In this document: piece by piece, positions 1-6,835 of the stretch | Layout of the letters: the number at the start of each line of letters is the position of its first letter | How positions within the stretch are numbered: position 1 is the stretch's first letter | Assembly (NCBI GenBank): GCA_000432895.1 | Contig: FR889411.1 | Coordinates: forward strand, 1-9,601 | DNA: 9,601 nucleotides | From: Firmicutes bacterium CAG:449 | GTDB taxonomy: Bacteria; Bacillota_I; Bacilli_A; RFN20; CAG-449 | Direction: 5' to 3' | Notes under the pieces: generated by a model | Told to the model about the DNA's origin: nothing | The model's database searches: none | The model's input: only the letters and a program-made list of their open reading frames with translations | Translations under genes and position numbers: made by a program

Positions 1-76
1 GGTAGAAAGCGGCGAAAAAGCAGGACTCGAAGCGATTAAGCGAGTCTACTTAAAAATGAATGTTAATCAGGCTTAG
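1..76 (+). CDS. 3' end of an unrecognised gene (partial)
   Basis: One frame is open from the window edge through 24 codons to a TAG at 74-76. It ends in residues KRVYLKMNVNQA. I do not recognise the family. The fragment is noticeably richer in G+C than the rest of the window and ends directly before a structured non-coding stretch. The coding end itself contains a perfect 6-bp inverted repeat (GACTCG 24-29 with CGAGTC 41-46) and a wider GTAGA/TCTAC pair (2-6 with 45-49). Overlap of a gene's 3' end with a structured RNA is typical of TnpB-type transposon genes and their omega RNAs. No TnpB zinc-finger or RuvC motif lies in the visible part, so that identity is only a guess. Confidence 0.4.
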   Translation, partial: VESGEKAGLEAIKRVYLKMNVNQA

Positions 77-149
77 TTATTTTAAATTATGATGGTATGC
101 AATATAACAAAGATGAGCATTTATTGCAAAATGGCAAGGAAATCACAAC

Positions 150-345
150 TTAAAAAGGTAGATTTTTGAACCTTCTATTTATTTAAGCAGTCTAGAATGC
201 TTATGGTCATTGACTATTATCCACTCGTGAGACTGGATCGTGGACAGCGTAGTGCCTAGAACCACGTTAAAAGGCTAGAGCACATTCGGTAACGGAAATA
301 GTTACAGACCTCCTACTTGTTGGGATGTTTTTCTTTTTTCAGCTG
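150..345 (+). ncRNA. Candidate structured RNA at a mobile-element-like end
   Basis: No convincing gene lies between 77 and 498. Bases 150-345 hold a dense series of potential helices: AAGGT 155-159 with ACCTT 170-174; AAGCA 185-189 with TGCTT 198-202; GTGC-CTAG 252-259 with CTAG-a-GCAC 275-283; GTAAC 289-293 with GTTAC 301-305; TCCTA 311-315 with TGGGA 321-325 (one G-U). CGTGG 239-243 can pair with CCACG 262-266 inside the loop of the 252-283 helix, which would form a pseudoknot. The stretch ends in a T-rich tract (328-339), like a terminator. G+C is well above the neighbouring genes. Possible identities are an omega/bridge-type transposon RNA or another small RNA. I recognise no conserved family sequence. 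Confidence 0.35.
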
Positions 346-371
346 TACGCATTTTTTAAGAAGTGTACGCA
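344..371. repeat. TGTACGCA direct repeat pair
   Basis: TGTACGCA occurs at 344-351 and again at 364-371, with starts 20 bp apart (about two helical turns). It lies just after the T-rich end of the structured stretch and upstream of a gene-poor area. The spacing suits two protein monomers bound on one DNA face, or a remnant of an insertion-related duplication. Role unknown. Confidence 0.45.
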
Positions 372-498
372 AATTGTATTAAAATAGGTTATTCCACACA
401 TTTGAAATAGCATTTTACGATAAAGATTATAAAAATGAGAAAACCACATTGTTTTTATACCTTTATTGTAAGAAAAATATTGTTAATATAAAAAGTAT

Positions 499-1335
499 TT
501 ATTTTTTTCTTAATTGTGAAGGAGAGCATCCTTTTCTATTTTTAATTAATGCAATAAGCCCTCTTGAATCAGCAAAACCCACCTCGTTTGCTATTGTAGT
601 TACAGATAAATCAGTATTTTTAAGTAAACTCAATGCTTCATTTAAGCGCAATTCGTTTTGATATTCTTTGGGAGTAAATCCAGTAAGAGAATGAAACTGT
701 CTTATAAAATAAAACTTATCTGTATGTGCTATTGAAGAAAGAGTTTCAAGAGTTATTTTTTCTTTGTAATGTTCCATTACGTATTTAATCGCTTCTGTAA
801 TGCCAGTGCATCCTTCGTTTATGTCACATTTTTGTAAAAGTTCGGTTAACATATTATAAAGAAGCGAAGAAATAAGATATTTATTTTCGTTTCCTGATTG
901 TATCATCGTTGTAATTTGTTGTATAGCACTTGCAAGTGATGGAGGAATAAAGTCTGTCATTATATAAGTAAATTTTGCTTGAAAACTATCGTAAAATCCT
1001 TTAACTTCAGGTCCATATAAATATGCAAAATATGCTTCATATGGTATATTTCCACCATTTATAACAGTGTGAGCATCCTCTTGTGAGAAAAATAATGTAT
1101 CTCCAGCATGTGCTCTATACGTTTTGTTTTTTATTTTTAAAACTACTTCACCCTTAATTATTCCATATAGTCCATAAGAGTTATATCCCGCTCTTGAAAC
1201 GGAGTGTTTTAATCCACCAATTACATATCCAGATTGCACAACATTATATAATAATGGATGACGATAATAATTATCTGGACGTATGGCTAATGTAGTGCCA
1301 GAAAGTAATTCTACAGTTCTTTTAGTTGTTTTCAT
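499..1335 (-). CDS. AraC-family transcriptional regulator
   Basis: This is a 278-residue DNA-binding regulator of the AraC/XylS type. Residues about 25-150 form a cupin-like sensor region (for example AHAGDTLFFSQEDAHTV, the usual beta-barrel pattern ending in a His). Residues about 180-278 form the double helix-turn-helix domain: first HTH around LETLSSIAHTDKFYFIRQFHSLTGFTPKEY, second around VTTIANEVGFADSR, with the closing CSPSQLR typical of the family. The second HTH's recognition segment departs from the usual SYFSRxFK pattern. The start is the ATG at 1333-1335, preceded by a modest AAAGAGA ribosome binding site. It diverges from the SGNH lipoprotein gene with overlapping promoters, so it most likely controls that gene, probably in response to a carbohydrate, and also itself. 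The ligand cannot be read from sequence. Confidence 0.93.
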   Translation of the reverse strand: MKTTKRTVELLSGTTLAIRPDNYYRHPLLYNVVQSGYVIGGLKHSVSRAGYNSYGLYGIIKGEVVLKIKNKTYRAHAGDTLFFSQEDAHTVINGGNIPYEAYFAYLYGPEVKGFYDSFQAKFTYIMTDFIPPSLASAIQQITTMIQSGNENKYLISSLLYNMLTELLQKCDINEGCTGITEAIKYVMEHYKEKITLETLSSIAHTDKFYFIRQFHSLTGFTPKEYQNELRLNEALSLLKNTDLSVTTIANEVGFADSRGLIALIKNRKGCSPSQLRKK

Positions 1336-1372
1336 TTTCTCTTTATTACCTGTAATTGTGTTTAAGTTTGCA

Positions 1373-1400
1373 ATTTTATGTATTGAAACAAAAAGAGCAA
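1373..1400 (-). promoter_or_regulatory. Promoter of the AraC-type regulator gene
   Basis: On the minus strand a -35-like TTGCTC (1400-1395) and a -10 TAAAAT (1378-1373) are separated by 16 bp. The -35 box lies inside the spacer of the opposite promoter, so the two polymerases would compete. The -35 match is weak. Confidence 0.4.
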
Positions 1401-1411
1401 TTTAATATAAC
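1383..1411 (+). promoter_or_regulatory. Sigma-A-type promoter of the SGNH lipoprotein gene
   Basis: TTGAAA (1383-1388), a 17-bp spacer and TATAAC (1406-1411) form a near-consensus promoter. Transcription would start near 1418. That gives a leader of about 55 nt ending in the ribosome binding site AAGGAGAG, 8-10 nt before the ATG at 1474. Confidence 0.6.
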
Positions 1412-1423
1412 TTAAGTATGCTA

Positions 1424-1441
1424 GACATTAAAAAATATGTC
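1424..1441. promoter_or_regulatory. Possible operator: GACAT-n8-ATGTC inverted repeat
   Basis: GACAT (1424-1428) and ATGTC (1437-1441) form a short perfect inverted repeat just downstream of the predicted start of the lipoprotein transcript. The position suits a repressor site. AraC regulators more often use direct repeats, so another protein could bind, or the repeat could be chance. Confidence 0.3.
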
Positions 1442-1473
1442 AACAAAAAAGCAAGATTTAAGGAGAGAAAAAA

Positions 1474-4452
1474 ATGAAAAAAATATCATTTTTAATGCTT
1501 TTTAGCGTTTTATCACTATGTCTATGTGCTTGTGAAACAACAAGTGAAAGTAGCAATTCACTTAATAACACTACAAGTGAAAGTAGTTCTTTTGATAAAC
1601 CAACAAGTGAAAGCAGTACACTTAATGTAACAACAAGTGAAATTAATCCTCTTGATGGTTTTAAAGTAACTTCTGTAGCAGGAGTAGAAGTAAAAGACGA
1701 TTATGTTACACTTACTCAAGCACAATACGATGATCTTATTTTGTCACCAAAAGAAAAATGTGAATATACACTTCCAAACGAAGTAGACGTAGTAGTTTCA
1801 GTAAAAGAAAATCAACTTATTTTTGATTTAACATCTTCAAGTGGAAACACAGCAAAATATATAATTACATTAAATGTATTATCTAATCTTGCCGATATCG
1901 ATGTAAAAAAAATATATAACAAACAAGTAATCGATGACAAAGTCACATTTACTGAAAGCGAATATGCAGCTTTTTTAAATTTGCAAGATTATGATTCGGT
2001 TTGTGAATATCAATCATCTAAAGGTTCAACAGTACAAGTAAATTTTGATAAACAAACTCATTCACTTATATTTAATGTTTTATCTCAAGATGAAACTAAA
2101 ACAAACAAAGCAAAAATAGAAGTAAATGTTGCTCTTCCTTTTAGCACACATTCTCTTACAGGAAGTGGTGGTAAAAAATATGTTACTTATGATTATGAAA
2201 ATCTATTATATTCATTAAATGGATCTGCAACAGTCACTGATGAAAACGGAGCAAACTTAAATGGCAGTTATGCCTTTTCAGCACAAATTTATCCTCAATC
2301 ACTTGCTCAAGGTAGTGAGGTAGTTTTATCAGCAGTTTATGCAGATAATTATCAAATTCGTCTTGTAATGAGGGGAGTAGACGAAAGCCATTATCTTATC
2401 TTCTCAGATTATAAAGATAGATCAGAGTTTTTCAACTACAAAGAACATATCGCTTCCACATCATATAATAAAGAACAAGGCATAAATATGGGTGTAATAG
2501 TGGATAATGGAAGTATGATAATGACCATAGATGGTAATGTTATTTATAGAAGAACTCTTCCAGAACTCACTTATACTGAAATGTTTATTTCTACTTATGA
2601 ATGCACTGCACAAATGAAGAATTTACAAATTATATCAAATGAAGCACAAGCAAAAACCATGTATAAAGAGGCACTTATAAATTATAAAGATAAATTAACA
2701 GGCGTTTCATTGATAAACACCTCAGAAAATATAAATGAGTTTGTTGAAAATGTTGATGGTGGTGTATATGTTGAAGGTAAAAACTCAAACAAAAGAGTAA
2801 TGGGTGCACTTTATCAAAACGGAGTACCTGTAGGTGGATATGAATATGCTGTTTCTGGTCATTTGAATATCACTGACACAAAAACATCTGGTGGTGCAGC
2901 AAGTAAAATCGAATTACAAATTGCTAAAAATGTACAAAACTTTGTCAAAATCCAACTTTTCCGTTATCCTACAAACAATAGTATTTTTGCTTTCCCAACA
3001 GTAAATGGAAAAGATTTAAATAAAGTAACTTGTGAAAATAATACTATGCCAAAAGGAACAGAATATCAAATTGATTACATATTCGTTTATAGTGGACAAG
3101 AAATAAAAGTATATTTCAAAGATAAAAATTATTTACCAGATTATAAACTTGTGTACAGTCTAGAAGCAAATTGGGGATATACAATGTTTATAATAGCAAT
3201 GAGACAATATTGTAATGTAACTTTCGATAATTTCAAAACATATTATGGTGATGATTTTGATGCACTTGTAAATTCTCTTGAAAATCGTACCTTAGAAGTA
3301 AAATTTTCATCTGAAAAAGATGCATTTATAGATAATGGTTGTTTTAGTAATGGTAATACAGGTACTTATTATAAAACAGAAAATACATATAACAAAGCAT
3401 TTGCTTTTAAAGATGATAAATCAGTATGTGGAGAATACTGGCTTATTTCAGGAAAAATGCAATTTGGAGAATATGCTGCTTGGACCCAAGGAGAACTAAG
3501 TGCCTATTTTGATGAAGCACATGCCGTTAGATATGTCTTTGAATATACTGGATCATTTTATCAAGTTTTCCACGAAATAAAAAATGGTACTGATAATTGG
3601 ACAGGATATACCCTAATTGTTAGACCGCAAGTGAAAAACGCTGCAACCATGAATTTTACACTTGTTAATTATGGAGGAAAAACATCATTACTAATAAATG
3701 GCTTAGTTTATCATACTGTGGAATTTGAATTTTTAAAAACCGCTACAGCAACAATCGGTGGTAAAGGAGGCACAATTATTTTGAAAAATTTAACAGCAAA
3801 CACAAATAATCAATATGTAGAAAACTTTGTATCAAATATGAAAGAATATACTTATGTTTCACCTTATGAAACAAGAATTAATAAACTTGCAAAACAATAT
3901 CAATCAGCTGAAAAAGGTGGTGTACTCATCATGGGTTCAAGCACTATGGATTATTGGAGCGATTGGCAAACTGATATCGGTAATAGACTTGGATACAATG
4001 TTGGTATCGGTGGAACAATTGTAGAAGATTGGCTATATGCTTATGATAAACTTGTAAAACCATTTAATCCTTCTACTATTTTGATATATTTAGGTGGTAA
4101 TAACATTAATAATATGGGCCATACTGGAAAATATACTGAAAGTTTAATGGAAAATTTATTAAACAAAATGCATGCTGATTTCCCAGATGCTAAAATTTAC
4201 TATATATATTCTATGGCAGTTCCAAGTTGCTATAAAGGTGGCAAATTCAATTATGAATATGGTCAATTTATAGAAGAAATGAAAAAACTTGTAGCGGATA
4301 CTGATTGGCTTAATGGTATAGATACATTTACTTCTTTAACAAAAGATGGTGAGGCCAGAAAAGATCTTTATAGAAATGATGGTATACATTTAAATGAAAA
4401 AGGTTACGACATATTTGCACAAATAATAAACGACGCAGTTTTCAATAAATAA
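1474..4452 (+). CDS. Large surface lipoprotein with C-terminal SGNH/GDSL esterase domain
   Basis: This 992-residue protein starts with a lipoprotein signal peptide whose lipobox L17-C-A-C20 marks Cys20 for lipidation. It should sit on the outer face of the membrane. Residues 21-61 are a Ser/Thr-rich stalk made of four TTSESS-type repeats. Two related modules follow (about 63-136 and 141-221; both contain VTxTxxxY and CEY segments). Three beta-sandwich-like modules, perhaps concanavalin-like and sugar-binding, lie at about 225-385, 400-600 and 612-785. The last about 175 residues are an SGNH hydrolase: GSS with nucleophile Ser823, the NVGIGG block near 842-847, GGNN with Asn876, and DGIH with Asp969 and His972. 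Such enzymes remove acyl groups from glycans or lipids. The start follows a strong AAGGAG site. The divergent AraC gene is the likely regulator. Leucine is often CTT, unlike genes to the right. Exact substrate unknown. Confidence 0.9.
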   Translation: MKKISFLMLFSVLSLCLCACETTSESSNSLNNTTSESSSFDKPTSESSTLNVTTSEINPLDGFKVTSVAGVEVKDDYVTLTQAQYDDLILSPKEKCEYTLPNEVDVVVSVKENQLIFDLTSSSGNTAKYIITLNVLSNLADIDVKKIYNKQVIDDKVTFTESEYAAFLNLQDYDSVCEYQSSKGSTVQVNFDKQTHSLIFNVLSQDETKTNKAKIEVNVALPFSTHSLTGSGGKKYVTYDYENLLYSLNGSATVTDENGANLNGSYAFSAQIYPQSLAQGSEVVLSAVYADNYQIRLVMRGVDESHYLIFSDYKDRSEFFNYKEHIASTSYNKEQGINMGVIVDNGSMIMTIDGNVIYRRTLPELTYTEMFISTYECTAQMKNLQIISNEAQAKTMYKEALINYKDKLTGVSLINTSENINEFVENVDGGVYVEGKNSNKRVMGALYQNGVPVGGYEYAVSGHLNITDTKTSGGAASKIELQIAKNVQNFVKIQLFRYPTNNSIFAFPTVNGKDLNKVTCENNTMPKGTEYQIDYIFVYSGQEIKVYFKDKNYLPDYKLVYSLEANWGYTMFIIAMRQYCNVTFDNFKTYYGDDFDALVNSLENRTLEVKFSSEKDAFIDNGCFSNGNTGTYYKTENTYNKAFAFKDDKSVCGEYWLISGKMQFGEYAAWTQGELSAYFDEAHAVRYVFEYTGSFYQVFHEIKNGTDNWTGYTLIVRPQVKNAATMNFTLVNYGGKTSLLINGLVYHTVEFEFLKTATATIGGKGGTIILKNLTANTNNQYVENFVSNMKEYTYVSPYETRINKLAKQYQSAEKGGVLIMGSSTMDYWSDWQTDIGNRLGYNVGIGGTIVEDWLYAYDKLVKPFNPSTILIYLGGNNINNMGHTGKYTESLMENLLNKMHADFPDAKIYYIYSMAVPSCYKGGKFNYEYGQFIEEMKKLVADTDWLNGIDTFTSLTKDGEARKDLYRNDGIHLNEKGYDIFAQIINDAVFNK
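1540..1640 (+). repeat. Tandem repeat encoding the TSESS stalk
   Basis: ACAAGTGA recurs at 1540, 1573, 1603 and 1633, i.e. 33, 30 and 30 nt apart, in frame. It encodes 11- and 10-residue units of the type TTSESSxxxx between the lipidated Cys and the first folded module. Such a tract could expand or contract by slippage or recombination and change stalk length. Confidence 0.8.
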
Positions 4453-4459
4453 AAGCGGA

Positions 4460-4497
4460 AGCAGAATAACTAGCAATAGTTATTTCTGCTTTTTTTT
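4460..4497 (+). terminator. Intrinsic terminator of the SGNH lipoprotein gene
   Basis: A 13-bp stem (4460-4472 with 4477-4490, one bulged T at 4485) closes on a GCAA tetraloop and is followed by an uninterrupted T run to 4497. It begins 7 nt after the stop codon. This is the strongest terminator in the window. Confidence 0.93.
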
Positions 4498-4505
4498 ATT
4501 AGTAA

Positions 4506-4921
4506 TTTATTAAAGGAAAAAAATATTTAAAAACATTAAATAAATATTATGTTTGTGATCTTGGTTTAAGAAATCAAAAAATAGGTTATAGACAAATTGA
4601 AATGACTCATATAATTGAAAATATTGTTTATTTAGAATTATTAAGAAGAAATTATCAAGTTGATATTGGAAAAAATCAATAATCTGAGATAGATTTTGTT
4701 GTAAGAACTTTTAAAGACTTATATTACATTCAAGTGTCTTTAACAATTGAAGATGAAAATACCAAAAAAAAGAACTAAAAGCATTTAAAGGATTAGATGA
4801 TGGATTTAAAAAAATTGTGATAACAATGGATAATAATCCTCTAAATAATTTAGAAAATGGATATAAAATGTTAAATATATACGATTTTTTATTAAACGAA
4901 AACTCTTTAGAATCAATATAA
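4506..4921 (+). pseudogene. Decayed C-terminal remnant of a DUF4143-type AAA+ ATPase
   Basis: The conceptual translation reads LKTLNKYYVCDLGLRN, then a THIIENIVYLELLRRNYQVDIG segment, then SEIDFVV, YYIQVS, KKIVITMD and a final IYDFLLN. This is the recognisable C-terminal half of the family of AAA+ ATPases with a DUF4143/PD-(D/E)XK-like domain, whose members carry KYYFxDxGLRN, LLENIVYNELLRRGY and EVDFV motifs. The frame is broken by a TAA at 4680-4682 and by a frameshift at the A run 4764-4771; the original frame hits TAA at 4776-4778, and reading resumes in another frame at GAACTAAAA to the TAA at 4919-4921. The N-terminal ATPase part (Walker A/B) is absent, because the remnant begins right after the lipoprotein terminator. 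It is not expected to be functional. Confidence 0.87.
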
Positions 4922-4973
4922 TCAAGTAGAAAATAGTTTTGGAAGAAATTATAAATAGACCATTTTTTATTTG

Positions 4974-4991
4974 TTATATGATTACATATAA
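4974..4991. repeat. Short AT-rich inverted repeat after the hydrolase gene
   Basis: TTATATG (4974-4980) and CATATAA (4985-4991) pair perfectly around a 4-nt loop, immediately beyond the stop codon of the minus-strand hydrolase. Neither strand has a proper T run after it, so it is at best a weak terminator or an RNA-end stabiliser. Confidence 0.35.
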
Positions 4992-4993
4992 AA

Positions 4994-5776
4994 CTAATTA
5001 TTAAAAACACAATCAAAAACTTCTTTTGTCCATTCCTTAGGATAACAGAAAAAGAAAGTTTCATGATTCATATTTTGCTCTCTAATATCTGGATTTTTAA
5101 AGTGAGTTAAATATCTTTTACGATATTTTTTACCCATTCCTAAAGCATAAAATACATGAACAGTTGTATTTTCTTGATAAATATTTTTATCAATTTTTGT
5201 TACTAAATCTGAAACATATTGATTATAAATACTTTTCTTTGTCACAATATTTTTTAAACTAGGAACCATAAATGAATTTAAAAATTCTACCATTTGATTA
5301 TATCTTGTTGGATCACTTATTTTTATTTTATCTAATTTCTTTTGCATAAAATTAGGTAATTTACCAGTATGAATCATCTTATACATAATTGGAGATAATA
5401 TTTTCCCTTTTATTGACGCTAAAAGAATATTAGCTTCATCCATATCACTACTACCTAAAATAATATGATCAACTTTAATATTATTTCTTTGTAATAAATA
5501 ACTTGCAAATGAGCCGCCCAAAGAACAGCCATAAATGCACGAAATATGATTATTAAAGTTATCTTTAATATATTTTTCTATTTTGATGGTTTCATCATCC
5601 ATACTTAAATATTCACTTTTTTCATTTTCATCAAACCCAGAAAAAGAAACAACTACAGTATAAAATTTTTCCTTTAATAAAGGTAAAACTTTATCAAATA
5701 AACTATAATGACAACATGTTCCTGGTATTAATAAAATAACAGGATTAGATTTATTGCCTGATTCATAAAATTTCAT
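4994..5776 (-). CDS. Alpha/beta-fold hydrolase
   Basis: This is a 260-residue soluble protein without a signal peptide, probably a cytoplasmic esterase or acyl hydrolase. After the first strand (NPVILLIPGTCCHYSLF, residues about 11-27) the IPGT segment corresponds to the oxyanion-hole loop. The nucleophile elbow GCSLGG is at 83-88 with Ser85, and a late NMNHET gives the candidate catalytic His238. The acid residue is not obvious; Asp111 or another residue may serve. The length fits the family. The ATG at 5776 is chosen because AGAGGTG lies 8-14 nt upstream, inside an inverted repeat. It diverges from a small membrane-protein gene. The substrate cannot be predicted. Confidence 0.87.
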   Translation of the reverse strand: MKFYESGNKSNPVILLIPGTCCHYSLFDKVLPLLKEKFYTVVVSFSGFDENEKSEYLSMDDETIKIEKYIKDNFNNHISCIYGCSLGGSFASYLLQRNNIKVDHIILGSSDMDEANILLASIKGKILSPIMYKMIHTGKLPNFMQKKLDKIKISDPTRYNQMVEFLNSFMVPSLKNIVTKKSIYNQYVSDLVTKIDKNIYQENTTVHVFYALGMGKKYRKRYLTHFKNPDIREQNMNHETFFFCYPKEWTKEVFDCVFNN

Positions 5777-5795
5777 AGTTAGGCACCTCTAACTA
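5776..5795 (-). promoter_or_regulatory. Hairpin presenting the hydrolase ribosome binding site
   Basis: TAGTTAG (5776-5782) and CTAACTA (5789-5795) form a perfect 7-bp inverted repeat with a 6-nt spacer. In the hydrolase mRNA the spacer is AGGTGC, the core of the ribosome binding site, and the far arm ends on the A of the start codon. The hairpin would display the site in its loop but partly close the start. It could also be a DNA operator. Confidence 0.5.
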
Positions 5796-5845
5796 AAATA
5801 TAGCACAAATTATCAATAATAATATAACTTATTAAGAAAAAATTT

Positions 5846-5851
5846 TATAAT
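5846..5851 (+). promoter_or_regulatory. -10 box (TATAAT) before the small membrane-protein gene
   Basis: A consensus TATAAT lies 22 bp before the ATG at 5873, with the ribosome binding site AGAGGTGA (5861-5868) between them. No good -35 box is seen at 16-18 bp, so this is a moderate call. The same AGAGGTG core serves the divergent hydrolase gene. Confidence 0.4.
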
Positions 5852-5872
5852 AAACTACATAGAGGTGAATTA

Positions 5873-6073
5873 ATGAACAAAAATACTATTTCTCAAAATT
5901 TCACATTATCTTTAGTGGATTTTATACCTGCAATATTCTTTTTTCTAACTTGTTCTATTTTAGGTTTTTATTTAAATAGTTTTTTATTTATTATAGGCTC
6001 ATTAATTTGCTTTATTTATAGTTTAAAGTTTTTTGCTTTTAAATTAGATTCATCAAAACTTAAAGCGAATTGA
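5873..6073 (+). CDS. Small two-helix membrane protein, possibly truncated
   Basis: The 66-residue product has two hydrophobic segments (about 14-33 and 36-55) and a short basic tail ending SSKLKAN. I do not recognise the family. The ATG has a good AGAGGTGA ribosome binding site 4-5 nt upstream and a TATAAT before that, so it is probably expressed. The stop is TGA (6071-6073). The same frame then stays open for 23 more codons to a TAA at 6143-6145, encoding another hydrophobic stretch (RAFFIAIQIMIL). The gene may therefore be a longer membrane protein cut by a nonsense change. It lies 84 bp before the LOG-family gene on the same strand and could share a transcript with it. Confidence 0.6.
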   Translation: MNKNTISQNFTLSLVDFIPAIFFFLTCSILGFYLNSFLFIIGSLICFIYSLKFFAFKLDSSKLKAN

Positions 6074-6157
6074 ATCGAACAAATATGTAATCCTATTTCT
6101 CAACGTGCATTTTTTATTGCAATTCAAATAATGATTTTAAATTAACTGGAGGTAAAT

Positions 6158-6694
6158 ATGAATATTACTGTATATTTAGGTGCTAATAAAGGAAATGATC
6201 CTATTTTTGAAAATTCAATTAAAGAATTAGGAAATTGGATTGGAGTAAATCACCATACTCTTATTTATGGCGGATCTAAAACTGGTTTAATGGGAATTCT
6301 GGCTGAAAGTATTTTAGCTTCTAAAGGAAAAGTTATTGGTGTTGAAGTACAATTTTTTATGGATGAAGAATTACAATTTGAAGGATTAACTGAATTAATC
6401 GTTACAAAAAGCATGTCTGAAAGAAAAAATAAAATGATTGAATTAGGAGATGTATTTATTGCTTTTCCTGGAGGAACTGGTACTTTAGAAGAAATAAGTG
6501 AAATAATGTCAAAAATATCCTTAAAGCAAATTACCTCACCATGTATTTTTTATAATTTAAATGGTTATTATAATGATATTAAAAATTTTTTAAATTGTAT
6601 GATTGATAATGGTTTTTCATCTAAAGAAAGACAAAATGGAATATATTTTGCTAATAATTTAGAAGACATTAAAGCAATCATAGAAAAATTTTAA
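6158..6694 (+). CDS. LOG-family protein (TIGR00730): nucleoside 5'-monophosphate phosphoribohydrolase
   Basis: This 178-residue protein has the family signature: YGGSKTGLMG at 37-46 (nucleotide-binding Gly-rich loop), the conserved Arg in MSERKNKM (Arg89), and PGGTGTLEE at 104-112 with the catalytic Glu residues. LOG proteins cleave the N-glycosidic bond of nucleoside 5'-monophosphates, releasing a base and ribose 5-phosphate. In plants this activates cytokinins; in most bacteria the physiological substrate is uncertain. Length and motif spacing are normal, so it should be active in the cytosol. The start is supported by a strong GGAGGT (6148-6153) 4 nt before the ATG. It lies downstream of the small membrane-protein gene. 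No hairpin terminator is visible after it. Confidence 0.93.
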   Translation: MNITVYLGANKGNDPIFENSIKELGNWIGVNHHTLIYGGSKTGLMGILAESILASKGKVIGVEVQFFMDEELQFEGLTELIVTKSMSERKNKMIELGDVFIAFPGGTGTLEEISEIMSKISLKQITSPCIFYNLNGYYNDIKNFLNCMIDNGFSSKERQNGIYFANNLEDIKAIIEKF

Positions 6695-6695
6695 T

Positions 6696-6724
6696 TTGGA
6701 AATATTGAATTTTTATGTTACAAT
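6696..6724 (+). promoter_or_regulatory. Sigma-A-type promoter of the non-coding region
   Basis: TTGGAA (6696-6701), a 17-bp spacer and TACAAT (6719-6724) lie immediately after the LOG-family stop codon. Transcription would start near 6731 and run through the tRNA-like halves toward the SPFH gene. The spacing is ideal and each box has about one or two mismatches. Confidence 0.5.
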
Positions 6725-6802
6725 TTCTATACAATAATATTCGATAAGGTTAGGTATATTTTTTACCACAGTGCACGAGGATATTCCAAAGTGTATACTG
6801 AA

Positions 6803-6835
6803 GTTATTGTAGGTTAGTTATTACCTTAAAATAAC
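6803..6835 (+). other. Hairpin directly upstream of the tRNA-like T arm
   Basis: GTTATT (6803-6808) pairs with AATAAC (6830-6835). Inside it, AGGT (6811-6814) pairs with ACCT (6823-6826) around an 8-nt loop. The outer arm overlaps the segment where the anticodon-stem strand of the tRNA-like 3' half would lie, so the two pairings compete. Confidence 0.4.

Noticed and set aside
64..152. Short frame after the partial gene (ending in GKEITT)
   Set aside because: About 28 codons, no ribosome binding site or start codon in a good position, and overlap with the structured stretch.
449..661. Plus-strand open frame of 70 codons
   Set aside because: It lies mostly antisense to the end of the AraC-type gene, has no ribosome binding site and no recognisable motif.
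4711..5064. Minus-strand open frame of 117 codons
   Set aside because: It runs antisense to the ATPase remnant and into the end of the hydrolase gene; its sequence is low-complexity Phe/Leu/Ile-rich, as expected from AT-rich antisense DNA.
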